A program made the position numbers and the translations under genes. Positions 52,603 through 60,451 of a stretch of DNA of 64,000 nt are shown in pieces (positions within the stretch are counted from its first letter, which is position 1; the number at the start of each line of letters is the position of its first letter). Under the pieces are notes generated by a model that did not search any database, was not told the DNA's origin, and worked only from the letters and a program-made list of their open reading frames with translations. This stretch comes from Rudaea sp. 3F27F6 (GTDB lineage: Bacteria; Pseudomonadota; Gammaproteobacteria; Xanthomonadales; Rhodanobacteraceae): contig NZ_SCNG01000002.1 of NCBI RefSeq assembly GCF_005503555.1, positions 1,079,835 to 1,143,834 of the forward strand, given 5' to 3'.

Positions 52603-52959
52603 ATGAAAAAGACCGATTCAACGAATGTTTCCGCGACCGATCAGAGCCGCCGCCGCTTCTTCGTCGGCGCGGGTACCGCGATCGGCGCCGCGGCGCTCGT
52701 CAGCGTGCTGCCGCGTCAGGCGCGCGCAGACGACCTGCCGCATCTCGCGCCGACCGATGCGACCGCACAAACTCTTGGCTACGTCGAAGACGCGACCAAG
52801 GCCGACAAGGCGAAATTCCCCACCTACGCGGCGGGCGACGACTGCGCCAACTGCAACTTCTACCAGGGCGGCAGCGCCGCCTGGGGTCCATGCCAGCTGT
52901 TTCCGGGCAAGTCGGTCGCAGGCAAGGGCTGGTGCTCGGCGCACGCAAAGAAAGCCTGA
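52603..52959 (+). CDS. High-potential iron-sulfur protein (HiPIP, PioC-like)
   Basis: 118 residues. A Tat signal with the twin-arginine motif SRRRFFVGAGTAIGAAALVS exports the folded protein. The [4Fe-4S] cluster ligands are Cys81, Cys84, Cys97 and Cys111 (spacing CxxC-x12-C-x13-C), in CANCNFYQGGSAAWGPCQLF and KGWC. HiPIPs carry single electrons at high potential in the periplasm. In Rhodopseudomonas palustris TIE-1 the PioC HiPIP works with PioA and PioB in Fe(II) oxidation. Here the same three kinds of protein occur together. A strong terminator follows. Confidence 0.95.
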   Translation: MKKTDSTNVSATDQSRRRFFVGAGTAIGAAALVSVLPRQARADDLPHLAPTDATAQTLGYVEDATKADKAKFPTYAAGDDCANCNFYQGGSAAWGPCQLFPGKSVAGKGWCSAHAKKA

Positions 52960-52985
52960 CCGCCGCCGCCTCTCCGCACTCGTAC

Positions 52986-53023
52986 AACGGCCTTCTCCGC
53001 AGTGCGGAGAAGGCCGTTTGCTT
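52986..53023 (+). terminator. Strong terminator between the HiPIP and ccmF genes
   Basis: AACGGCCTTCTCCGCA (52986-53001) pairs with TGCGGAGAAGGCCGTT (53003-53018), 16 bp, followed by TGCTTTCTC. It separates the electron-conduit operon from the ccm genes. Confidence 0.85.
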
Positions 53024-53089
53024 TCTCGCATCCCCGCCGGGTCTCGCGTAATCTAGCGCCCTGCAAAAAACCCGACACCGCCGCATCGC

Positions 53090-55132
53090 ATGCTTCCCGA
53101 ACTCGGTCAATTCGCGCTGATCCTCGCCCTGCTGCTCGCACTCATGCAGTGCACGCTGCCGCTGATCGGCGCCTGGCGCGGCAATGCCGCACTGATCGCG
53201 ACGGCACGGCCGATCGCCACGGGCCAGTTCGTCTTCGTCGCGCTCGCGTTCGGCGTGCTGACCTATGCCTTTCTCGCCCAGGACTTCTCGGTCAAATACG
53301 TCGCGCAGAACTCGAACCTCGCGCTGCCGTGGTACTACCGTTTCTCCGCCGTCTGGGGCGCGCACGAAGGCTCGCTGCTGCTCTGGGTGCTGATCCTCAA
53401 TATATGGACGGTCGCGGTCGCCGCGCTGAGCCGGCGCCTGCCCGACCCGCTCATCGCGCGCGTGCTCGGCGTGCTCGGTTTCGTCGCGGTCGGCTTTCTC
53501 GCCTTCACCATCTTCACCTCGAATCCGTTCGCGCGGCACATCCCGGGCCTGGCCGACGGCGCCGACCTCAATCCGATCCTGCAAGACCCCGGCCTGATCA
53601 TCCATCCGCCGATGCTCTATATGGGCTACGTCGGTTTCTCGGTCGCGTTCGCCTTCGCGATCGCCGCGCTGCTCGGCGGCGAACTCGACGTCGCCTGGGT
53701 GCGCTGGGCGCGGCCGTGGACCAACGTCGCCTGGGCCTTCCTCACCCTCGGCATCACGCTCGGCAGCTGGTGGGCCTACTACGTGCTCGGCTGGGGCGGC
53801 TGGTGGTTCTGGGATCCGGTCGAGAACGCTTCGTTCATGCCGTGGCTCGTCGGCACCGCGCTGATCCACTCACAGGCGGTGACCGAGAAGCGCGGCTCGT
53901 TCCGCGCCTGGACTCTACTGCTGTCGATCTTCGCGTTCTCGCTTTCCCTGCTCGGCACTTTCCTCGTGCGTTCGGGCGTGCTGACCAGCGTGCACGCGTT
54001 CGCGAGCGATCCGAAGCGCGGCCTGTTCATCCTCGCCTTCCTCACTGTAGTGGTCGGCGGCTCGCTGACGATCTACGCGCTGCGCGCGCCGAAGGTCGCC
54101 GGCGGCAAGCCTTTCCAGATGCTCTCGCGCGAAACCCTGCTGCTGATCAACAACCTGCTGTTCGCCTGCGCGGCGGCGATGGTCCTGCTCGGCACGCTGT
54201 ATCCGCTGATCGGCGACGCGCTCGGCGTAGGCCGCATTTCGGTCGGGCCGCCTTACTTCGGCTTCATGTTCCTGCTGCTGATGCTGCCGGTCGTACTGCT
54301 GATTCCGTTCGGGCCGTTCTTCCGCTGGGCCGCGGGCGACTGGCGCGCAACCGTGCGCACACTCGTCCCCGCGCTGGTACTCGCGGTGGTCTGCGCGCTT
54401 GCCGCGTGGCTGCTCGTCGGCGGCCTGCATCTGCGCGCGGTCGCCGGCATCGCCGCGAGTCTCTGGGTCGGCGCGGGCATCGCGCTGTATGCGCTCAAGC
54501 GCTGGCGCGAAGCGCCGTCGGGGCGGCGTTACACGCCCGAGATGCTCGGCATGATCGCCGCGCATTTCGGCGTCGCGATCTTTCTCGCCGGCGTGCTGGT
54601 CACCGAATCGACCAGCGTGGAAAGCGATGTGCGCATGGCGCCGGGCGAAACCAAGAACATCGCCGGGCTCGACTTCCGCTTCAAAGGCGTCGCGCCTGCA
54701 CAAGGACCGAATTTCCGCGCCGACGAAGGCGTCATCGAAGTTTCGCGCGACGGCAAGTTGCTCGCGACGCTCAATCCGCAGAAGCGCCAGTATTCCGGCA
54801 ATACACCGGTACAGACCAAAGCCGATATCCGGCCGGGCTTCTTGCAGGACGTCTATGTCGCGCTCGGCGAATCGCTCGATCCTTCGACAGGCTCGGGACA
54901 GGCCACCGGCGCCTGGGCCGTGCGTATCTACGTCAAACCGTTCGTGCGCTGGATCTGGCTTGGCGGAATCCTGATGATGCTCGGCGGTTTCCTCGCTGCG
55001 GCGGATCGGCGCTTCCGCTTGCACGCCGCGGTTCGTGATCCGCGATCAGAAACTCGGAGCGGCAACGAAGTCCGCACTTCGGCCGCGTTCCCGAATCCTG
55101 CATCGCCCATCGCGAATCCGCTCCAACCATGA
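53090..55132 (+). CDS. ccmF: Heme lyase CcmF of the cytochrome c maturation system
   Basis: 680 residues, about 14-15 membrane helices. The tryptophan-rich WWD-like domain is present as GWGGWWFWDPVENASFMPWL, and NLALPWYYRFSAVWGAHEGS with LHPPMLYMGYVGF-type IIHPPMLYMGYVGF is a further hallmark. CcmF attaches haem to apocytochrome at the periplasmic face of the inner membrane with CcmH and CcmI. In the C-terminal part an unusual in-frame stretch (LDPSTGSGQATG) is encoded by a short dispersed repeat. Overlaps ccmG by 4 nt. ccmA-E are not upstream; the preceding gene is the HiPIP. Confidence 0.96.
   Translation: MLPELGQFALILALLLALMQCTLPLIGAWRGNAALIATARPIATGQFVFVALAFGVLTYAFLAQDFSVKYVAQNSNLALPWYYRFSAVWGAHEGSLLLWVLILNIWTVAVAALSRRLPDPLIARVLGVLGFVAVGFLAFTIFTSNPFARHIPGLADGADLNPILQDPGLIIHPPMLYMGYVGFSVAFAFAIAALLGGELDVAWVRWARPWTNVAWAFLTLGITLGSWWAYYVLGWGGWWFWDPVENASFMPWLVGTALIHSQAVTEKRGSFRAWTLLLSIFAFSLSLLGTFLVRSGVLTSVHAFASDPKRGLFILAFLTVVVGGSLTIYALRAPKVAGGKPFQMLSRETLLLINNLLFACAAAMVLLGTLYPLIGDALGVGRISVGPPYFGFMFLLLMLPVVLLIPFGPFFRWAAGDWRATVRTLVPALVLAVVCALAAWLLVGGLHLRAVAGIAASLWVGAGIALYALKRWREAPSGRRYTPEMLGMIAAHFGVAIFLAGVLVTESTSVESDVRMAPGETKNIAGLDFRFKGVAPAQGPNFRADEGVIEVSRDGKLLATLNPQKRQYSGNTPVQTKADIRPGFLQDVYVALGESLDPSTGSGQATGAWAVRIYVKPFVRWIWLGGILMMLGGFLAAADRRFRLHAAVRDPRSETRSGNEVRTSAAFPNPASPIANPLQP
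54881..54902. repeat. Short dispersed repeat inserted in frame in ccmF
   Basis: CCTTCGACAGGCTCGGGACA plus GG. It encodes the DPSTGSGQ segment and looks like the common CTTCGACAGGCTC repeat of proteobacterial genomes. No other copy is obvious in this window. Confidence 0.55.
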
Positions 55133-55671
55133 ACCGTCTGCTGCCCCTGATCGGATTCTTCGCCCTGGTCGCCCTGCTCGGCTTCGGCATCTGGTGGAAT
55201 ACGCATCACGAATCCAATGAAGTGCCCTCGCCGCTGATCGGCAAGCCGGCGCCCGAATTCACTCTTCCACTTTTATACGATTCCACAAAGACGCTTTCCA
55301 AACGCGACCTGCTCGGCAAGCCCTACCTCGTCAACGTGTTCGGCTCCTGGTGCGTGACCTGCCAGTACGAGCATCCCGTGCTGATGGCCGAGGCAAAGCA
55401 GTTCGGCGTGCCGCTGATCGGGCTCGCGTGGAAGGATAAGCCCGAGGACTCGAAACGCTGGCTCGAACAGTTCGGCAATCCCTACGATACGATCGTCAGC
55501 GACGCCGACGGCCGCGCCGGCATCGAGTTCGGCGTTTACGGCGCACCGGAGACGTTTCTCGTCGACGCGCAGGGCACGATCCGCTACAAGCGCATCGGCA
55601 TGTTGACGCCGGAACTGATCGCGAGCGAACTGAAGCCGCAGCTCGCCAAACTGCCGCAGGCCAAACCGTGA
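55129..55671 (+). CDS. ccmG: Thiol:disulfide interchange protein CcmG/DsbE
   Basis: 180 residues. One N-terminal membrane helix (LLPLIGFFALVALLGFGIWW) anchors a thioredoxin fold in the periplasm. The active site is Cys75-x-x-Cys78 in NVFGSWCVTCQYEHPVL, and cis-Pro follows in YGAPETFLVDAQG. CcmG keeps the CxxCH cysteines of apocytochromes reduced for haem attachment. Overlaps ccmF and ccmH by 4 nt each. Confidence 0.96.
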   Translation: MNRLLPLIGFFALVALLGFGIWWNTHHESNEVPSPLIGKPAPEFTLPLLYDSTKTLSKRDLLGKPYLVNVFGSWCVTCQYEHPVLMAEAKQFGVPLIGLAWKDKPEDSKRWLEQFGNPYDTIVSDADGRAGIEFGVYGAPETFLVDAQGTIRYKRIGMLTPELIASELKPQLAKLPQAKP

Positions 55672-56132
55672 GTCGCGCTCTGCGCGTCCTCGCCGCGGCG
55701 ATCCTCTGCGTCGGCCTGCTCGCGCCTGCCGCCTACGCGATCGACCCGCTGCCGTTCAAGGACCGCGCCGAGGAAGTGCGCTACCAGAACCTCACGCGCG
55801 AACTGCGCTGCCTGGTGTGCCAGAACCAGAATCTCGCCGATTCCGACGCCGACCTCGCCAAGGATTTGCGCAAGCAGGTGTTCGACCTGATGCGCGAAGG
55901 CAAGAGCGATGCGCAGATCAAAGAATTCCTCGTCGCGCGCTACAACGACTTCGTGCTCTACGACCCGCCGGTGAAGCCAGGCACCTACCTGCTCTGGTTC
56001 GCGCCGTTCCTGCTCGTCGCGCTCGGCGCGGTCGCCGTGCTGCGCATTCTGCGCCGCCGCGCGCGCGCGGCGGCCGGCGAAGCTGCAACACAGAATTCCA
56101 ATACCGCCCAATCCGGGGACGACGACTGGTGA
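55668..56132 (+). CDS. ccmH: Cytochrome c-type biogenesis protein CcmH (CcmL-type)
   Basis: 154 residues from a GTG that overlaps the ccmG stop (GTGA). Signal peptide, then the redox motif LRCLVCQNQNLADSDADLA with Cys48 and Cys51, ending in a membrane segment (TYLLWFAPFLLVALGAVAVL). The YNDFVLYDPPVKPGTYLLW strand is conserved. It reduces the apocytochrome CxxCH disulfide. The protein is the short N-terminal-type CcmH; the TPR half is encoded by ccmI. Confidence 0.95.
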   Translation: MSRALRVLAAAILCVGLLAPAAYAIDPLPFKDRAEEVRYQNLTRELRCLVCQNQNLADSDADLAKDLRKQVFDLMREGKSDAQIKEFLVARYNDFVLYDPPVKPGTYLLWFAPFLLVALGAVAVLRILRRRARAAAGEAATQNSNTAQSGDDDW

Positions 56133-57379
56133 CGACCGCTTTCCTTTTCTTCGCCGCACTGATGCTCGTGGCGGCGCTCGCCTTCGTGCTCGTGCCGCTG
56201 CTGCGCGGCCGTGCTGCGACCGACGCGGCGGACGAGACCCGGCGCAAGCTCAAAGCGCTCGAAACGGCGAAGGCCGACGGCATTCTCACCGCCGAAGAGT
56301 ACGCGGCGAAGCGCGCCGCGCTCGGCGAGGAACTGCTCGCATCGGCGCCGACAACGGCGACGCGCACACAATCCGCGTTCTACTCCGCGCTCGCCGTGGC
56401 GTTGCTGCTGCCGGCAGCGGCGATCCTGCTCTACCGCGAACTCGGCGCACCCGCCGCGCTCGATCCGGCCAATCTGATCGCCCGCGCGGGCGAAGAAGGC
56501 GAAGGCCATGCCGGCAACATCGACGCGGCGATCGCCCAACTCGCGGAGAAAATGAAACAAGACCCGAGCAACGCCGAAGGTTGGACCCTGCTTGGCCGTG
56601 CTTACAAATCGACGCAGCGCTTCGCCCAGGCGCGCGATGCGCTCAAGCACGCGCACGACCTCGCGCCGGACGACGGCGACATCGCCGTCGACTACGCCGA
56701 GGCAATCGTGCTCGCCGGCACGGACCGGCGCATCCAGGGCGAAGCCTTGGCCTTGATCGAGCAAGCGATCAAGGCGAACCCGCAGAACCAGAAAGGCCTG
56801 TGGCTTGCCGGCATCGCCGACTCGCAGGCGGGCAAGTACGACGACGCGATCGCGAAGTGGAACACGTTGCTGCCGCTGCTGCCGCCCGACTCGGACGTGG
56901 CGACTTCGATACGCGAGCAGATCGCCCAGGCGCAGGCGCTGCGTGATGGCAAACCGATGCCTGCGCCTGCTGTGGCAGGTTCGAGTCCAACCGCCCCGAA
57001 AGCCGCCGACGACAAGCAGGAAAATACTTCGGGGCCGCATATCTCGGTGAAAGTGGCGCTCGACCCCAAACTGAAAGACAAGGTCGCGCCCGGCGACACT
57101 CTGTTCGTCTTCGCCAAGGCTGCAAGCGGGCCGCCGATGCCGCTCGCGATCGCCAAACTCACCGCCGCGCAGTTGCCGGCCAGCGTCGTCCTCACCGATG
57201 CGATGAGCATGATGCCGCAGATGAAATTATCCACTTTTCCACAAATTATTATCGGCGCGCGCATCTCGAAGTCGGGCCAGGCGATCGCGCAGAGCGGCGA
57301 TCTGCAGACACTGTCGGCCCCGCTGCCCAATACGCGCGGCGAGCCGGTCGAGCTGACGATCGATCAAGTGGTTCCCTGA
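56129..57379 (+). CDS. ccmI: c-type cytochrome biogenesis protein CcmI
   Basis: 416 residues from a GTG overlapping the ccmH stop (GTGA). Two membrane helices lie near the N-terminus (FLFFAALMLVAALAFVLVPL and FYSALAVALLLPAAAILLYR). The cytoplasmic/periplasmic CcmI domain (KLKALETAKADGILTAEEYA) precedes TPR repeats (AEGWTLLGRAYKSTQRFAQA) and a C-terminal beta domain (HISVKVALDPKLKDKV, VFAKAASGPPMPLAI). It is an apocytochrome chaperone that presents the substrate to CcmFH. Ends the ccm unit. Confidence 0.95.
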   Translation: MTTAFLFFAALMLVAALAFVLVPLLRGRAATDAADETRRKLKALETAKADGILTAEEYAAKRAALGEELLASAPTTATRTQSAFYSALAVALLLPAAAILLYRELGAPAALDPANLIARAGEEGEGHAGNIDAAIAQLAEKMKQDPSNAEGWTLLGRAYKSTQRFAQARDALKHAHDLAPDDGDIAVDYAEAIVLAGTDRRIQGEALALIEQAIKANPQNQKGLWLAGIADSQAGKYDDAIAKWNTLLPLLPPDSDVATSIREQIAQAQALRDGKPMPAPAVAGSSPTAPKAADDKQENTSGPHISVKVALDPKLKDKVAPGDTLFVFAKAASGPPMPLAIAKLTAAQLPASVVLTDAMSMMPQMKLSTFPQIIIGARISKSGQAIAQSGDLQTLSAPLPNTRGEPVELTIDQVVP

Positions 57380-57541
57380 TCTCGGCGGCGCGAAGTCGCA
57401 TGCGGCTCGCGTCCGACTGAGTTTCGCGTGCAGGCGCAAAGCGGAGAGCGATAGCTCGTATTTCGCGCCTTTGCACCTGCGCATGGGTAAAATCCGAACC
57501 GCCGACCGGCACCATTCCCCCATCCATTCGACCGCGCACGC

Positions 57542-58669
57542 ATGTCCGACGCCCGCCAGTACTTCCCCCTGCCCTCACCGTTTCCGATGCGCCGCGGCGG
57601 CGAACTCGTCGGCGCGCAGTTGGCCTACGAAACCTGGGGCGCGCTCAGCGCCGCACGCGACAATGCGATCCTGGTCCTCACCGGCCTCTCGCCCGGCGCA
57701 CACGCCGCGACAAACGCAGCCGATCCCTCGCCGGGCTGGTGGGAAGAAATGCTCGGCCCAGGCAAGTACATCGATACGAATCGCTGGTTCGTGATCTGCG
57801 TCAACTCTCTCGGCAGTTGCAAAGGCTCGACCGGACCGGCCAGCGTCGATCCGCAGACGGGAAAAGTATACAAACTCGATTTCCCCGAGCTGACCCTCGA
57901 AGACGTCGGCAATTCGGCGTTCGAGTTGGTGCGCGGATTGGGTATCGAAAAACTCGCCTGCCTGATCGGCAATTCGATGGGCGGCATGAGCGCGCTCGGC
58001 TATCTGGTCCAGCACCGCGGCAGCGCACGCACCCACATCAGCATCTCGACCGCGCCACAGGCGCAGCCGTTTGCGATCGCGATCCGTTCGCTGCAGCGCG
58101 AAGCGATCCGGCTCGACCCGAACTTCAAGCTCGGCGAGTACGACGACGCGCACTATCCCGAAACCGGCATGTCGATCGCACGCAAGCTCGGCGTCATCAC
58201 CTACCGTTCGGCGATGGAATGGGTCGGCCGCTTCGCGCGCATCCGTCTCGACTCCGACCAGCGCGACGACGAGCCGTTCGCGGTCGAGTTCCAGGTCGAG
58301 TCGTACCTCGAAGGACATGCCAAGCGCTTCGTACGCAGCTTCGATCCGAACTGCTACCTGTACCTGTCGCGCGCGAGCGACTGGTTCGACATCGGCGAGC
58401 ACGCGGGCGACGTTCGCAGCCATGGCAACGTCGCCGCGGCGCTCAAGAAGATCGACGTCGAGCGGGCCCTGGTGATCGGCGTATCGACCGACATCCTGTT
58501 CCCGCTGACCCAGCAGGAGGAAATCGCCAACGGCTTGCGCACGGCCGGTGCCGAAGTCGATTTCGTCGCCCTCGACTCGCCGCAGGGCCACGACGCGTTC
58601 CTCGTCGACATTGCGCGCTTCGGCACCGCCATCGCGGGATTCCTCGCGAAGCTGGAGCGGACGCTGTAG
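57542..58669 (+). CDS. metX: MetX-family homoserine/serine O-acyltransferase
   Basis: 375 residues of the alpha/beta-hydrolase MetX family. LPSPFPMRRGGELVGAQLAY is the start, ILVLTGLSPGAHAATNAADP marks the Xanthomonadales subgroup, and CVNSLGSCKGSTGPASVDP follows. The nucleophile Ser is in LIGNSMGGMSALGY (about residue 145), with Asp in STDILFPLTQQEE and His in PQGHDAFLVD. In Xanthomonas and relatives this branch is thought to be a serine O-succinyltransferase feeding cysteine synthesis, while others in the family acetylate or succinylate homoserine. I cannot decide between these from sequence; metX is the family name. The next gene degrades cysteine or a similar thiol. Confidence 0.9.
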   Translation: MSDARQYFPLPSPFPMRRGGELVGAQLAYETWGALSAARDNAILVLTGLSPGAHAATNAADPSPGWWEEMLGPGKYIDTNRWFVICVNSLGSCKGSTGPASVDPQTGKVYKLDFPELTLEDVGNSAFELVRGLGIEKLACLIGNSMGGMSALGYLVQHRGSARTHISISTAPQAQPFAIAIRSLQREAIRLDPNFKLGEYDDAHYPETGMSIARKLGVITYRSAMEWVGRFARIRLDSDQRDDEPFAVEFQVESYLEGHAKRFVRSFDPNCYLYLSRASDWFDIGEHAGDVRSHGNVAAALKKIDVERALVIGVSTDILFPLTQQEEIANGLRTAGAEVDFVALDSPQGHDAFLVDIARFGTAIAGFLAKLERTL

Positions 58670-58674
58670 AATCA

Positions 58675-58690
58675 GTTATATCTATATAAC
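58675..58690. promoter_or_regulatory. AT-rich palindrome between metX and the dioxygenase gene
   Basis: GTTATAT-CT-ATATAAC: perfect 7-bp arms. It stands out in a GC-rich region, 80 nt before the dioxygenase start. It could be a repressor operator overlapping a -10-like TATATAA. No known regulator can be named. Confidence 0.5.
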
Positions 58691-58769
58691 CATTTCGGCA
58701 TTTTGCGGTCGCCGCGATCGCAAAACTCCCAAGCGGGCCGCCGCCCGCCCCTCGCAGAAAAGAGCGCCC

Positions 58770-59348
58770 ATGCTTGCCTTAGATTTTCCTGGCTCCGAAC
58801 ACCTCGTCAGCCGCCTCGACCGCGCCGTCGACCACGATCGCGAAGCCGATATCGCCAACGCGCTGCGCAACACCTTGTGCGAGCTGATCCGCGATCCGTC
58901 GGTGAAGCTGCCGCGCTGCATCTTTGAAGAGGTGAAGGATCACTACGCGCGCCGCGAACTCTACCGCAGTGAAGAATTCGGCTACGCCGTGATCGCGATG
59001 ACCTGGGGCCCCGGCCAGGGCACCCTCGTGCACGACCACGCCGGCATGTGGTGCGTCGAAGGCGTCTGGCACGGTTCGCTCGAGATCACGCCGTACGAAC
59101 TCGTCGAGCAGGAAGGCGAGCGCTACCGCTTCGAATCGCGCGGCACGATGAACGTCGGCCCCGGCTCGGCCGGCAGCCTGATCCCGCCGCACGAATACCA
59201 CACGATCCGCAACCCGAGCGCCGACTCGCTCGCCGTCACCCTGCACATCTACCGCGGGCCGATGACGCAATGCTCGGTGTTCCGCCCGCTCGACGGCGAC
59301 TGGTACAGCCGCGATCGGCGCGTGCTCTCCCTGGATGCGATGCATTGA
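58770..59348 (+). CDS. Cysteine dioxygenase-type thiol dioxygenase
   Basis: 192 residues from ATG 58770. A cupin with the metal-binding histidines of the family: VHDHAGMWCVEGVWHGSLEI (H-x-H with Gly/Glu context) and PPHEYHTIRNPS (third His). It uses O2 to oxidise cysteine to cysteine sulfinate, or a similar thiol such as 3-mercaptopropionate. The Cys in MWCVEG could form the Cys-Tyr cross-link of mammalian CDO only if a suitable Tyr is present. Its position after the serine-succinyltransferase-like gene links it to cysteine metabolism. A longer upstream open frame is antisense to metX and rejected. Confidence 0.88.
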   Translation: MLALDFPGSEHLVSRLDRAVDHDREADIANALRNTLCELIRDPSVKLPRCIFEEVKDHYARRELYRSEEFGYAVIAMTWGPGQGTLVHDHAGMWCVEGVWHGSLEITPYELVEQEGERYRFESRGTMNVGPGSAGSLIPPHEYHTIRNPSADSLAVTLHIYRGPMTQCSVFRPLDGDWYSRDRRVLSLDAMH

Positions 59349-59454
59349 CGCTTTGTGCGGGCGCGACTCGCCGCACCTAGCCGACGAGCCCAGTCAGCGC
59401 CGCCTTTTGTCCGTGCATTTGCTTGCTGAGACACAGCCCGGAAAGCAGCCGCCC

Positions 59455-59483
59455 TTGGCCGCACTTTGCAATTGATCTATACT
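59455..59483 (+). promoter_or_regulatory. Promoter of the tRNA-Leu gene
   Basis: TTGGCC at 59455-59460, 17-nt spacer, TATACT at 59478-59483. It is 16 nt before the tRNA start. Confidence 0.6.
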
Positions 59484-59499
59484 GCGGCCCCTCATCGAT

Positions 59500-59586
59500 G
59501 CCGGTGTGGCGGAATTGGTAGACGCGACGGACTCAAAATCCGTTTCTGGCAACAGAGTGTGGGTTCGATTCCCTCCACCGGCACCA
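59500..59586 (+). tRNA. tRNA-Leu (anticodon CAA)
   Basis: 87 nt with encoded CCA. The acceptor stem GCCGGTG pairs with CACCGGC; the anticodon arm ACGGA-CTCAAAA-TCCGT gives anticodon CAA; a long variable arm (TTCTGGCAACAGAG) and GGTTCGATTCC T-arm confirm a class II leucine tRNA. The 3' end of this gene is duplicated downstream at 61828 and 63194. Confidence 0.97.
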
Positions 59587-59639
59587 CAATCAAATTCATC
59601 GACATCCCAGGATGTCCCAAAGCCCGCATAACAGCGGGC
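59570..59639 (+). repeat. att-like direct repeat, copy 1 (tRNA 3' end and terminator)
   Basis: 70 nt starting TCCCTCCACCGGCACCACAA. It matches 63194-63263 at 64 of 70 positions without gaps, including the last 17 nt of the tRNA and a downstream terminator stem. Suggests an integration site. Confidence 0.85.
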
Positions 59640-59645
59640 TTTTTC
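59619..59645 (+). terminator. Terminator of the tRNA-Leu gene
   Basis: AGCCCGC-ATAACA-GCGGGCT followed by a run of five T's. Start of the AT-rich islet. Confidence 0.9.
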
Positions 59646-59798
59646 TTGTCTGCCTCGTCCGAAGCAATCCACCCTCGTCCATTGATATCCCCTATTTTTC
59701 GGGGGTAAGTATTGGCGATGCCCCCAATTATCCGATGATTCCATATAATCCAAACTTTGATCCTTGTCCATGAGGAAGCGCAGTAATGGTTTCTCACT

Positions 59799-60065
59799 AT
59801 GCTCACTGATATCAAAAAAATGGGACTTTCCAATTGGATGTTTAGAACATTCAAAGGGAATGTGGCTGTTGGCATTCTATACCTAGGAGTGCCGGGGTCG
59901 ATTTTGGCATCCTATTTTAGTTATCTAGAAAAAATATTATCGCTGGGTAGGATATTTTTTGTGATTTTAGTTTGTTGTTCTGCGGGGGCAATTTTTGGAA
60001 TGTTTCTTTGGATTTCAGTTTCTCGACCATTACTGAATTCATCGAAACCCAACAGGCGGCGTTAG
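59799..60065 (+). CDS. Small hypothetical membrane protein
   Basis: 88 residues. Two membrane segments, VAVGILYLGVPGSILASYF and LGRIFFVILVCCSAGAIFGM, with a short charged loop. No family recognised. AT-rich compared with the flanking genome, rare in codon usage here. The next gene's frame overlaps only by 24 nt spacing. It may be an immunity or holin-like protein of the islet; that is a guess from size and position. Confidence 0.5.
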   Translation: MLTDIKKMGLSNWMFRTFKGNVAVGILYLGVPGSILASYFSYLEKILSLGRIFFVILVCCSAGAIFGMFLWISVSRPLLNSSKPNRRR

Positions 60066-60088
60066 CAGACCTTCCTCTAGGTAGTGTC

Positions 60089-60451
60089 ATGAAAATTATC
60101 GCCTCGCTTTTTTCAATCCTCTTTATTTTCTCTATTTTTTTGTATATATCAGGAAGCGATTGGATTTTAAAATCGAACAAAGAAATAAATATATATGGAC
60201 GCGCTGGGGAGCCAATTTCTCAACTACCAGTTGTGGGGGTTGTGAAAGATGGGGAATTGATATCAGTCAGTAAATGCTATTTTGATAAAAATGATGCCTA
60301 TTTGAACATAACAAAAAGCGACGGAGCGAATGGTTATATATTTGATCACAACCAGAGATTTATTCATTTCTGGAAGATGGGTAAAGTAAGTTTTGCGACA
60401 TTTCCCATTAAATACGACTGCTGGCGGTTGGTGTCTCAGTTTGGCATCTAA
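60089..60451 (+). CDS. Small exported/membrane hypothetical protein
   Basis: 120 residues from ATG 60089. One N-terminal membrane helix (IIASLFSILFIFSIFLYI) anchors a ~95-residue extracytoplasmic domain with no recognisable motif. AT-rich, foreign-looking codon use. Its stop (TAA 60449-60451) is directly followed, in the same frame, by the Rhs remnant. It could be an orphan immunity protein for a lost Rhs toxin, but nothing in the sequence shows it. Confidence 0.55.
   Translation: MKIIASLFSILFIFSIFLYISGSDWILKSNKEINIYGRAGEPISQLPVVGVVKDGELISVSKCYFDKNDAYLNITKSDGANGYIFDHNQRFIHFWKMGKVSFATFPIKYDCWRLVSQFGI

Noticed and set aside
52700..53869. Minus-strand open frame across the HiPIP and ccmF genes
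   Set aside because: Crosses a terminator and two well-supported genes; no motif.
57380..57541. Possible SAM or cobalamin riboswitch upstream of metX
   Set aside because: Only 160 bp and no conserved core or paired stems that I can match to a known riboswitch.
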